From assembly GCF_001467695.1 (NCBI RefSeq), contig NZ_LNYE01000020.1, positions 424,689 to 488,688 of the forward strand: a stretch of DNA of 64,000 nucleotides, read 5' to 3'. This DNA is from Legionella gratiana (GTDB lineage: Bacteria > Pseudomonadota > Gammaproteobacteria > Legionellales > Legionellaceae). Numbering within the stretch: the stretch's first letter is position 1; each line of letters begins with the position of its first letter. Both the position numbers and the translations under genes were made by a program. Below are positions 17,971 to 26,215 of this stretch, piece after piece. A model generated the notes under the pieces. It was given only the letters and a program-made list of their open reading frames with translations, made no database searches and had not been told where the DNA came from.

Positions 17971-20900
17971 ATGCCAAAAGATAGAATGGATATCGATGAA
18001 GGTTCTATGGAAAAAGACCTAAAAAAAGAAAAAAAAGTTCAACAAAGCAATACCGATACTTCACCCTCTCACGATTCTAAGACTGACAAAACCAACAAAA
18101 AATTTACAGCGAATGATTTTTCTCATCTTGCAGAGAATGAACATTTTCGTTATGCACCAAATAGCAAAAAAATTGGCCATGCAGTGATTACTAAAGAGGA
18201 TGATAAAACCGTTGCACTGCAGTATGAACTTCCTTCAGTCGATGATGAAGAAACACCTACAGTTCGTCCTTTGGTTAATATTGAAGCGATTGAACCGTTC
18301 CGTGGAATGCATCGATTTCGTGCGCAAACCCCTGATGGTCATACCCCGATGTACGCAAAACGTTTTATTCATGGAAAAGTAGGGGAAAACGAAGAAGAGG
18401 AACTCATTCAAATAGCCTGTTTTTCCCCCTCTCCTGAAGAAGGGAAGCAACCTTTTTGGGGATCGATTAAAGAGACACCTTTGTTTCGCGATGATCTTCC
18501 CAAATCAGTGAAAAAAGATTTAAAGAAAGATTTAGCAGAAATGGAACATGTCACTAAGGGTGGGGATGTTTTAACGGTGGAGCATGATTCTGTCCCACAA
18601 CGCGATCTTATTAAAACAAGAACTCCTGATCAAAATACAGTGATGGGCGAATCTGCTCGAGATGCTTATGAGCATTTTTTTGATAAAATGACAGATGAGC
18701 TCCATCCGGAGATGAAAAAACGGTTACAACGCGCTTTTAAAGCAGATATTAAAGATAATTTTTACAAAAATAGTTTTCGTCCTGAGTGGTTACATCTAAA
18801 AGGTTGGTCATTAATGCCAATGAGTATGAATCCACAAACGAAAGAGAACTTGGGGGCCGCGCCAAAATGGGCAAATACCCAGATGATGATTTTGGAGCGA
18901 ATTATCAAATGGTTTGCCATAAATGCCCCAGACTCCTTATTAACAATTCAACCTAAATTTGAAATGCTGCTTGACTCTGAATTGGTTAAGCATATTGATT
19001 TTGATGTGAAAGTTAAAATAAAAGAACGATATGTGGAGTTGATACAATCCATAGATCCTTTTTTAGCTTATCCCTTATTCCCTAAAGCATCTGATTTAGC
19101 TCAGGGAGCTGGAATAACCTACAATATTTTGAACAAAATCGATCCTGTGAGTAAACAGATGGTTAAAGGTGTCAAATCAAAAAGTGATGAGCATGGTTCA
19201 TCTAAAAAGGGTGCATCTATTTTAACACGAACTCAAGTAGACAAAACTGATACGATAAAATCATCGCCCCCTCATCAAGAAACTTCTTTAGGTAGAAAAA
19301 GAAAGCGTGATAGAGATGCTGAAGAAGATTTTGAACGGAGTGCACCAAAGTCCAACCGTCTTGCTCAAGAAAACCAAGCCGTGAGCTCCACACATGAGAC
19401 AACGCAAGTTAAACCAAGTTCGCTGAATAGGAAAAGAAGGCGAAGAGAAGATAGTGACGAAGAAGAGTTCATCAAGCAGCCAGCTAGAAAACGTGTCAAA
19501 TTTCCCACTCAGAATCAGCATGAGCGCTCAGTGGTACAAATTTATTCTGACTATTTCGTTGCCGATTACGATAATCCCTGGCGCGGCCCAGAATCATCTG
19601 CTTGCTCCGGTTCCGGTTTTATCATTCAAGATCCTTCTGGAAAAAAATACGTCATGACTAATGCTCATGTAGCAGAAAATGCAACATTTCTGCAAGTGCG
19701 ATTAGCGAATAACCGTATTAAAAAATATGAAGCTAAGGTCAAATGTGTTTCATACCAGTGTGATTTAGCCTTATTAGAGGTTGATGACCCTGAATTTGAG
19801 GAGCTTGTAGATCCAGTTGAATTGGGTGAAATGGTGAGTTTACGAGATAGAATTATGGTCGTTGGTTTCCCTATGGGAGGCACTGAAATATCCCTTTCCA
19901 AAGGTATTGTTTCACGTATTCAAGTGGATAGTTACTCGATGAGTGGCCAAAATTTATTGCAGGCTCAAGTGGATGCTGCAATTAATCCTGGGAATAGTGG
20001 TGGACCAGTATTTATAGGAAACCAAGTGGTTGGGGTTGCTTTTCAAGGGTATGGTGGACATCAAGGATTAAACTATATTATTCCTGCTCCAATTATGAAG
20101 CATTTCCTGAGTGAAGCATTTAATGGCAAGAAATATCGTGGTTTTCCAACTCTTCCTATTGTTACTGAACAAATCGAAAACTTCCATGAGCGTGACTATT
20201 ATAAGATGGGTAAACGATCGGGTATTCGCATTTTAAAAGTGGATAATTTATCAGATGCATTCAGTAAGTTAAAACCTGACGATATTATACTTGCTATTGA
20301 TGGATTTCCTATTTCAAATGAAGGTACAGTCGATATTCCAGAGATCGGAAATTGCATCGATTATTTTCATGTAACGCAGTCTAAATTCATCGGTGATAGT
20401 GTCAGACTCAATATTTTACGAAAAAAAGCGGATGAAGAAGCTGTTGAGGAATTAGAGATTGATGTAGTTTTGGATACGATCTTGGGGGATACCGAAAAAG
20501 TATCCGTCGCAGAGCACGATAAAATGCCAACCTATTACATTAACTCTGGAATTTGTTTTGTTCCGCTGACACGGAATTACATGGAAGGAAATGGCTGTGA
20601 TTTTGAAGAGATGCATTTAGTTGAAGAAAATTGTTCTTTACCTGATGCACCCAAAAAAAATGCCACCGATCAAGTCATTGTGATTAATACCATCCTTAAT
20701 TGTAAGGAAACACAAGGCTATGAAAAGCATATTCGTGGAATTGTTAAAGAAATTAATGGCAAATCGATTAACAATATTCATGATGTTGTTCGTGCTATGG
20801 AAGAGAATAAAGAGAAAAGACATGTGATTTCACTGGCTTCAAAATCAAAAATTGTTATCCCTAATATGTCCCCTGCAGAACATGCTAAGTTATTAAAACG

Positions 20901-22086
20901 TAATCATATATCTCAAGATAGATCTACCGATTTAGATTTGATGATTGTTGATTCCAAAGATCCTTCTCCTATGTTTGAGCCAAAAAAATCAGAATTATAT
21001 GTAGAAGAAATGGAATTAACACAATCAGGAATGCATGCTCTTTTTGATCGAATGGGTTATCCAGGAATTGTTAGTGGTTCTATCTATAATGGCGCGCCAA
21101 CGCTTAATTTAGATGCTCTGAACCAGCAAGGATTTATGCCCATCTTAACTGATGTTGGTCAAAGAAGAGTTTCTGGTCATTGGATTATGTTGATGCACGG
21201 TCATGGTAATGAATACTTTATTTTTGATCCATTAGGGCAAGCATCAGGTAAAAATTACGTTGACTCTTTAGCTAGCCAATTACCTCATAGGGCTAAACTT
21301 TATGTTATTCCTAATGCTGAGGGATTAAACAGAGGATTATGTGGGTATTGGGTTGCATCAACGGGTTTGAGAGCATTTGCTGCATTAAATCAAACTAAAT
21401 CACCAAACTTAAAAATACTGGGTCAAACGGTTTCTGAGGAAATGCAGGCTGAGTTAGCTAATAATGGATTCATGAAAATTGTAACTTGGCTGCAGTCTGT
21501 GGCTGAAAAATTTACCGGTACTTCAGCAGTGAAACCAATTGATGCGCGAGAATTGAGACTAGCGAGTGAGGTAGAGCTGCAAAGCCGTCCTAAAATTATA
21601 AGTCCTATTCCTATAAAACCGCTCTCTTTGGGTTTATTTGGCCAACCCTCTCTAACCCTTGAACAGAAAGAAGCGAAGCCTAAAAGAAGGAGAATTATTG
21701 AATCAGATGAAGAGGAAAATGAGGAAGTAAAAAACCTATCACCAGGTAAAGAAGGTGGGGAGTTAACCAGGGATATGTTGCCTGGTTTAAAACGCTGGCA
21801 ACAAAAAATTGAAGAGATGGAGGAGCGCTATAAAGATCTTCCAGAGAATGAAGAAGAGGATGAAGATTATGTTAATTCCTCAGAGGATTCAGAATATTCC
21901 GATGAAGAAAGTGAGTCTGATGATAAAAGTATGGATTTAGATGATTCAGAAGCAGAAGAAATTGTCGATGTACAATCGAAGAATAAATCTTCTAGAAAAC
22001 CGCAACGTCATGGATTTTTCAAGCCAACTTCTATGGATGTTGAAACTGATCTTGAACAGAATCAGAAACGATTCCAATACAAATAA
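17971..22086 (+). CDS. Large putative nuclear-targeted effector: HtrA-like serine protease plus Ulp1-like cysteine protease
   Basis: 1371 aa, strong AAGGAG site. Residues 442-511 carry three basic clusters (RKRKR 442-446, RKRRRR 487-492, PARKRVKF 504-511, the last close to the c-Myc signal); a fourth, KPKRRR, is at 1236-1241. Residues ~515-715 are a trypsin/HtrA domain with the complete triad: TNAHV His566, CDLALLEV Asp598, NPGNSGGP Ser676. A PDZ-like stretch follows (~735-850). Residues ~1020-1140 show an Ulp1/adenain-like order: GHW His1070, FDPLG Asp1086, GLCGYW Cys1124. The C-terminus is very acidic (DEE/SES runs). The domain set recalls plant nuclear DEG9. Host-nuclear action is inference. 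Confidence 0.8.
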   Translation: MPKDRMDIDEGSMEKDLKKEKKVQQSNTDTSPSHDSKTDKTNKKFTANDFSHLAENEHFRYAPNSKKIGHAVITKEDDKTVALQYELPSVDDEETPTVRPLVNIEAIEPFRGMHRFRAQTPDGHTPMYAKRFIHGKVGENEEEELIQIACFSPSPEEGKQPFWGSIKETPLFRDDLPKSVKKDLKKDLAEMEHVTKGGDVLTVEHDSVPQRDLIKTRTPDQNTVMGESARDAYEHFFDKMTDELHPEMKKRLQRAFKADIKDNFYKNSFRPEWLHLKGWSLMPMSMNPQTKENLGAAPKWANTQMMILERIIKWFAINAPDSLLTIQPKFEMLLDSELVKHIDFDVKVKIKERYVELIQSIDPFLAYPLFPKASDLAQGAGITYNILNKIDPVSKQMVKGVKSKSDEHGSSKKGASILTRTQVDKTDTIKSSPPHQETSLGRKRKRDRDAEEDFERSAPKSNRLAQENQAVSSTHETTQVKPSSLNRKRRRREDSDEEEFIKQPARKRVKFPTQNQHERSVVQIYSDYFVADYDNPWRGPESSACSGSGFIIQDPSGKKYVMTNAHVAENATFLQVRLANNRIKKYEAKVKCVSYQCDLALLEVDDPEFEELVDPVELGEMVSLRDRIMVVGFPMGGTEISLSKGIVSRIQVDSYSMSGQNLLQAQVDAAINPGNSGGPVFIGNQVVGVAFQGYGGHQGLNYIIPAPIMKHFLSEAFNGKKYRGFPTLPIVTEQIENFHERDYYKMGKRSGIRILKVDNLSDAFSKLKPDDIILAIDGFPISNEGTVDIPEIGNCIDYFHVTQSKFIGDSVRLNILRKKADEEAVEELEIDVVLDTILGDTEKVSVAEHDKMPTYYINSGICFVPLTRNYMEGNGCDFEEMHLVEENCSLPDAPKKNATDQVIVINTILNCKETQGYEKHIRGIVKEINGKSINNIHDVVRAMEENKEKRHVISLASKSKIVIPNMSPAEHAKLLKRNHISQDRSTDLDLMIVDSKDPSPMFEPKKSELYVEEMELTQSGMHALFDRMGYPGIVSGSIYNGAPTLNLDALNQQGFMPILTDVGQRRVSGHWIMLMHGHGNEYFIFDPLGQASGKNYVDSLASQLPHRAKLYVIPNAEGLNRGLCGYWVASTGLRAFAALNQTKSPNLKILGQTVSEEMQAELANNGFMKIVTWLQSVAEKFTGTSAVKPIDARELRLASEVELQSRPKIISPIPIKPLSLGLFGQPSLTLEQKEAKPKRRRIIESDEEENEEVKNLSPGKEGGELTRDMLPGLKRWQQKIEEMEERYKDLPENEEEDEDYVNSSEDSEYSDEESESDDKSMDLDDSEAEEIVDVQSKNKSSRKPQRHGFFKPTSMDVETDLEQNQKRFQYK

Positions 22087-22101
22087 TCCTTTTTCTTTAT
22101 T

Positions 22102-22133
22102 GCGCTGGGGGGTAGACCCAGCGCTTTCTTTTG
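22102..22133 (+). terminator. Rho-independent terminator
   Basis: GCGCTGGG / CCCAGCGC perfect 8-bp stem with 7-base loop followed by a T-rich tail (TTTCTTTT), 15 bases after the stop of the large protease gene. Confidence 0.88.
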
Positions 22134-22156
22134 ATTGAATGATATAGGGGATAACG

Positions 22157-23122
22157 ATGTTTCAAAAAATTACGGAAATAAAAAATTTTCGCGAAGCGTT
22201 AAAAGACATTCATTTTGATACTTGGTTAGTTTTAGATCTCGATAATACCGTCATGACTCCCAGAATTGCGTTTGGAGGAGATGCATGGTTTGAAGGTTTA
22301 TTTTCTCATGTCTCGCAAAAAAAAATTGAACCGGCTATTGCTCAGCCTTCATTGATGTCGGTTTATAATTCAGCGCAACATTTTGTGCGCACTTCTGCAG
22401 TAGAACCAAAGATAGTGAGTATCATTAGAGCATTGCAAGATATTGGCATCCCTGTCATTGGATTAACCGCACGCGGGTATTCGATTCGTCATCAGACATT
22501 GAGGCAGCTTGCTGATATGGGTGTTGATTTTTCACGAAACAGTATTGTTTCTGATGATGACTCCACCTGTCAGGGAGGTGTCATTTTTTGTGCTGGCGGT
22601 GATAAAGGGAAAAATTTAAATTCGTTTTTATCACGATTAGGATGTGCTCCTCACCATATTGTGATGCTTGATGATAAGAAAAAACACCTAGAACGAGTGA
22701 TGATTGCTTTAGAACCACTAGGGATTCATTTTAGTGGCTTTCGTTATGGGTATCTTGATGAAAAGGTGCAACAGTTCAGTATGGACGCAGCGAACATTCA
22801 ATTGGCTCATTTATGGGAGTGGTTATCTGCTACGGTACAAGAAGATGTTAAAAAATTAAAACTTATTTCTGAGGAACTTATGGGTACTTTAAGTCCATTG
22901 GTTTATTCAGAGAGTTTTTTTCATCCCGAACATCCTCTGCATCCTAGTTCATCAAAATCTGATGTGGATAAGCCTTCACAAGAAAAGCAATCCAAATTAT
23001 TGAAACGTTCGCTAAGTTCGTCTTCGTTTTTCTATAAGGAGAATCTATCGAGTGCACCACTAAAATGGAAAGAAATAGAAAATGAGCACTCGACCAACAG
23101 TGAAGTATTTCTCCGCTCTTAA
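22157..23122 (+). CDS. DUF2608 HAD-superfamily protein
   Basis: 321 aa, ribosome site AGGGG. HAD phosphatase motifs: VLDLDNT (Asp27, Asp29, motif I), GLTARG (motif II) and MLDDKKKHL (motif IV), with the DUF2608-type insert between. DUF2608 proteins occur in Legionella, Chlamydia and other intracellular bacteria; substrate unknown. The C-terminal ~80 residues are Ser/Lys-rich and disordered-looking (SSSKSDVDKPSQEKQSK), an extension beyond the usual fold. It starts 70 bases after the protease gene but is separated from it by a terminator. Confidence 0.8.
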   Translation: MFQKITEIKNFREALKDIHFDTWLVLDLDNTVMTPRIAFGGDAWFEGLFSHVSQKKIEPAIAQPSLMSVYNSAQHFVRTSAVEPKIVSIIRALQDIGIPVIGLTARGYSIRHQTLRQLADMGVDFSRNSIVSDDDSTCQGGVIFCAGGDKGKNLNSFLSRLGCAPHHIVMLDDKKKHLERVMIALEPLGIHFSGFRYGYLDEKVQQFSMDAANIQLAHLWEWLSATVQEDVKKLKLISEELMGTLSPLVYSESFFHPEHPLHPSSSKSDVDKPSQEKQSKLLKRSLSSSSFFYKENLSSAPLKWKEIENEHSTNSEVFLRS

Positions 23123-23236
23123 AGAACATTACCCGAATTCACGTCAATTAACTGAGGCAACTTTTATTTCTTGACTTGGGGTGTTTTATCTCGGTAATCT
23201 TATGATTAATTCTTTATCATTTAAAGAGTAACTATT

Positions 23237-24409
23237 ATGCTAAAGGACTGGCAAATAAAATTTCCACACAGTTTCGCACAATTTCCGAATCTTTTTATCG
23301 AATTAGATTTTGAAAAACAAGAAACCTTGTCTCAATTGTTGCATTTAATAGAACAAACAGGAAGAGGATTGCTTGATGAAGATACAGTTCTTCATATTCT
23401 AAATAATTCTTCTTATTTATCTGAGTTAACGTCTCTCATTATTTTAATCAGTGATCTTAAATGTTTGAACAAATCCATGCTGAATCATTTATTCACAAAT
23501 CATTTTCTACCTGATTTGCAAGAAAGCCTTGATGTTCTTTCTAATCACACTATTATTACTGCTGAGGCAGTAACGTTTTTATTTTCTACCAGAAATCCTC
23601 AGGATTGTGTGGGCTTTATGATGCGCGCGCTCCAAAAAGGAGTAGATTTAACAGGCCTCCTGAATTATTTATCGCGACACGTTGCCTTAGAGGGGTTGAA
23701 TCGAGCTATAACTCTGTTTGACCTGAGTAGTTTTAGCTACAGAAAAGAACATTTCTCAGTGTTTTGTGTGATTACTGAGATACTTGCAAATCCTTTATGC
23801 CAAACTATTTTTGATGCTCGATGGCGTAGTTTTTCAGATTACACCATTATTTCAGAGCCTTTAAGTGCTACTGATGCGGATGAAATTATTAGACAACTTA
23901 TTGATGTAGTTGATGAAGAGACTAGAATACGCACCTTTTTTGATTTTTTTGCATCATTTCGCCCTTTTCCACCCAGTCAAAAATACATGGTGGATGTAAA
24001 TATTAGTGATAAAGTTACAGCCGCATTGACGAACTATTGCAAATCAATAATAGCAGCAATTGCAAATGATGAAGATTCTTTACAGGTTCGTGAAGCGATA
24101 GCAACTTTACGGAAGAAAGGCGGTAATAAAATTATTTTTGATAAAATCAAATATGAGATAGCAAGCGATGTAGAGTCAGAAGATTTATACTCCATGCGAA
24201 CCTACGATGATCTTATGGATGAGATTTGGGTGACACTTAATCAACCCCAACTTCACTTAGAAACTTTTGACGATAAACTTCATAAGGGCAGGCGATATCC
24301 AAGTTTTTTTACTGAAGCATTAAGACAGCAATCGTTTCGAATGGATACCGTTTCTCAGGACATGATGGATATCGAGCAAAAAGATAAGACGGATAATGTA
24401 CCAATGTAA
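23237..24409 (+). CDS. Unknown helical protein
   Basis: 390 aa, soluble, largely alpha-helical with leucine-rich amphipathic segments in the first half (LSQLLHLIEQTGRGLLDED, SLIILISDLKCLNKSML). There is no signal peptide, no clear membrane span and no motif I recognise. It ends with an acidic/Met-rich tail (MMDIEQKDKTDNVPM), loosely like the tails of its two upstream neighbours on the same strand. Possible effector by company only. Confidence 0.7.
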   Translation: MLKDWQIKFPHSFAQFPNLFIELDFEKQETLSQLLHLIEQTGRGLLDEDTVLHILNNSSYLSELTSLIILISDLKCLNKSMLNHLFTNHFLPDLQESLDVLSNHTIITAEAVTFLFSTRNPQDCVGFMMRALQKGVDLTGLLNYLSRHVALEGLNRAITLFDLSSFSYRKEHFSVFCVITEILANPLCQTIFDARWRSFSDYTIISEPLSATDADEIIRQLIDVVDEETRIRTFFDFFASFRPFPPSQKYMVDVNISDKVTAALTNYCKSIIAAIANDEDSLQVREAIATLRKKGGNKIIFDKIKYEIASDVESEDLYSMRTYDDLMDEIWVTLNQPQLHLETFDDKLHKGRRYPSFFTEALRQQSFRMDTVSQDMMDIEQKDKTDNVPM

Positions 24410-24425
24410 TGAGTCAGATAAAAAA

Positions 24426-24590
24426 GTCGTCATTGCGAACAAAGTGAGGCAATCCAGTTTAAATCTTCAATAGACTTCCTTCCAAACTCTACTGCCACTG
24501 TAGTGGAGCATTGCTTCGTCGATACGCTCGAATCCTTAGGATGCTTGCGTGTACACTCCGTTTCTCCTCGCACTTCCCACACTACAGTTA
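24426..24590. repeat. REP-like palindromic element
   Basis: The stretch CATTGCGAACAAAGTGAGG with flanking GTCGT and CAATCCAG matches the widely spread genomic repeat of the CATTGCGAG...GAGGCAATCC type. Further short palindromic pieces (CACTGTAGTG) follow up to about 24,590. It fills the 196-base convergent gap; no gene is seen. Confidence 0.55.
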
Positions 24591-24605
24591 TTTATGAAGA
24601 ATTAC

Positions 24606-24944
24606 TTATTTTTTTGATTTGCTAAAGAATTTACGGATCTCATCCATGAATTCGTCGCAAGCTTGCTTATTCTCCATTCTATTTTGCCATCGGTGATGGT
24701 TCCCTTCCGCAACTATTTTAGCCAGCTTAACCATGTGAGTATTTTGAGTATCCAAAATATATTCTTTAATTTTCTCTTTCAATACTTCTTCCCATGCTTC
24801 ATCGGCCAGTTTTAAAAAATAGGTTGCCTTGTCTTCTGGATGGTGTCCACCATGATGGCAATGGTGGTGTTCACTATCATGACATCCTTCATGCTTATGA
24901 CACGGACAAGGGCATTTTCCTTCAGCACATCCATAGCTTCCCAT
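24606..24944 (-). CDS. Small His/Cys-rich protein
   Basis: 112 aa with an AGGAG ribosome site. Residues 1-37 are packed with likely metal ligands (CAEGKCPCPCHKHEGC, then HHHCHHGGHH); residues 40-112 are a charged helical domain (FLKLADEAWEEVLKEKIKEY). A metal-binding or metal-sensing role is plausible from composition; no family recognised. Monocistronic, facing ybaK. Confidence 0.7.
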   Translation of the reverse strand: MGSYGCAEGKCPCPCHKHEGCHDSEHHHCHHGGHHPEDKATYFLKLADEAWEEVLKEKIKEYILDTQNTHMVKLAKIVAEGNHHRWQNRMENKQACDEFMDEIRKFFSKSKK

Positions 24945-25102
24945 ATTTTCTCCTGTTAGATTTTTTCGAAATGTTTAACCTTAAACTTACATAGAATTAC
25001 AAAAAATCACTCATAAATCAATTCATGAAGAAGGAGCTAGGTTAGCAGGTACAAGTGAATTGAGCTATAATTAAACATTATGAGCTTTCTTAGGAGTGCT
25101 TT

Positions 25103-25561
25103 ATGTTAAGCCCATCACTTAGAAAATATATAGATACTCATCATATTTCCTACAAAACCATTAGTCATCCTAGAGCATATACGGCATTACAATGCGCACA
25201 AGCAGCACATATTAAAGGAAACTATTTTGCTAAATCCGTTGTGGTCAAATTAGATGGAACATTTGTACTTGTAGCAATTCCAGCCAGTATGCGACTCGAT
25301 TTAGAGCAATTTAAAGAAGAAACTCATGCGAAACATGCAGAAATAGCTCACGAATTTGAGTTTCAAGATAGGTTTAAAGATTGCGAAATTGGTGCGATAC
25401 CACTTTTGGGTGAACTTTATGGTATGGATGTTTATCTTGCAGACAGTCTTGCCCATCAAGAATGGTTGGTTTTTAATGCAGGCAATCATAATGAACTGCT
25501 GCAAATGAAAAGTAAGGATTTTTTAAATTTAGTTCATCCCAAAACTTTATCGCAATGCTAA
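25103..25561 (+). CDS. YbaK/EbsC-family aminoacyl-tRNA deacylase-like protein
   Basis: 152 aa with AGGAG ribosome site. Seen: ISHPRAYTALQCAQAAHIKG, the conserved lysine strand YFAKSVVVKLDG, and AIPLLGELYGMDVYLADSL, all typical of the YbaK/ProXp fold that removes wrongly attached amino acids from tRNA. Single-domain members can be free-standing editors, but some stress proteins share the fold, so the specific tRNA cannot be named. Followed by a hairpin at 25576-25612. Confidence 0.85.
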   Translation: MLSPSLRKYIDTHHISYKTISHPRAYTALQCAQAAHIKGNYFAKSVVVKLDGTFVLVAIPASMRLDLEQFKEETHAKHAEIAHEFEFQDRFKDCEIGAIPLLGELYGMDVYLADSLAHQEWLVFNAGNHNELLQMKSKDFLNLVHPKTLSQC

Positions 25562-25575
25562 AGTGCATATCAAAG

Positions 25576-25612
25576 CCCTAGAAAAAGCAGTAGGTCACCT
25601 GTTTTTTCTGGG
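25576..25612 (+). terminator. Probable terminator after the ybaK-like gene
   Basis: Imperfect inverted repeat CCCTAGAAAAAGCAG / CTGTTTTTTCTGGG with an 8-base loop, 15 bases after the stop. A T-run lies inside the 3' arm. Confidence 0.5.
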
Positions 25613-25767
25613 TTAAGTACTCTGCAACTAGAAAAGCAGCTCTTGTATTAGTTTCAGTTAAAACTTATCTTATAGCTCGGTGCTAGTCTTCAAGTACGAT
25701 TGATTAGTTTGAAGTATGTGCCAAAACGAGAGAACTATTTTATAAAAACAAAAGGGATCAAATCATT

Positions 25768-26121
25768 ATGTCTTGGAAACAAACAATCACACTCGATCAG
25801 CTGCAACAAAAAGGACGTCACTGCGAAACCATTGATGGTCATAAAATTTTATTGATTTGGCATAATGACACGGTACATGCTGTTGCTTCTCAATGCCCAC
25901 ACTTTAAATTACCTTTGACTAAAGGTGTGGTTACTGATGAAAATACCATTGTTTGTCCTTTTCACAAAAGCGCTTTTAATCTTACAACAGGCAAACCTGA
26001 ATGCTGGTCACCTTGGCCTCCAGCAGTGGGTACGGTACTTGGTAAGCTGAGCAAACCTAAAAATCTGAAAATATATCCTGTCCGTATTGACAATAATGAG
26101 ATTAGTATTGATGTTGCTTAA
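25768..26121 (+). CDS. Rieske [2Fe-2S] ferredoxin-like protein
   Basis: 117 aa with an AAGGGA ribosome site. Both halves of the Rieske cluster site are present: CPH (C-x-H) in ASQCPHFKLPL and CPFH (C-x-x-H) in VCPFHKSAFNLTTGKP. There is no membrane anchor, so it is a soluble electron carrier of the dioxygenase-ferredoxin type (NirD/BphF-like). No oxygenase partner lies nearby; the partner is unknown. Confidence 0.92.
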   Translation: MSWKQTITLDQLQQKGRHCETIDGHKILLIWHNDTVHAVASQCPHFKLPLTKGVVTDENTIVCPFHKSAFNLTTGKPECWSPWPPAVGTVLGKLSKPKNLKIYPVRIDNNEISIDVA

Positions 26122-26169
26122 ATAAGCTAAAGCCACCACACCCATAAACCTAAAAAAGCTGTTTAATTT

Positions 26170-26208
26170 CAGTTCGATATAAAAATAACTATTTTTTATA
26201 TCGAACTG
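26170..26208. terminator. Palindromic terminator, repeat family copy 1
   Basis: CAGTTCGATATAAAAATA pairs with TATTTTTTATATCGAACTG in a long AT-rich hairpin between the Rieske gene and the end of rapA (convergent), suited to stop both. An almost identical palindrome lies behind norB at 55058-55095. Confidence 0.7.
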
Positions 26209-26215
26209 ATGTTAA

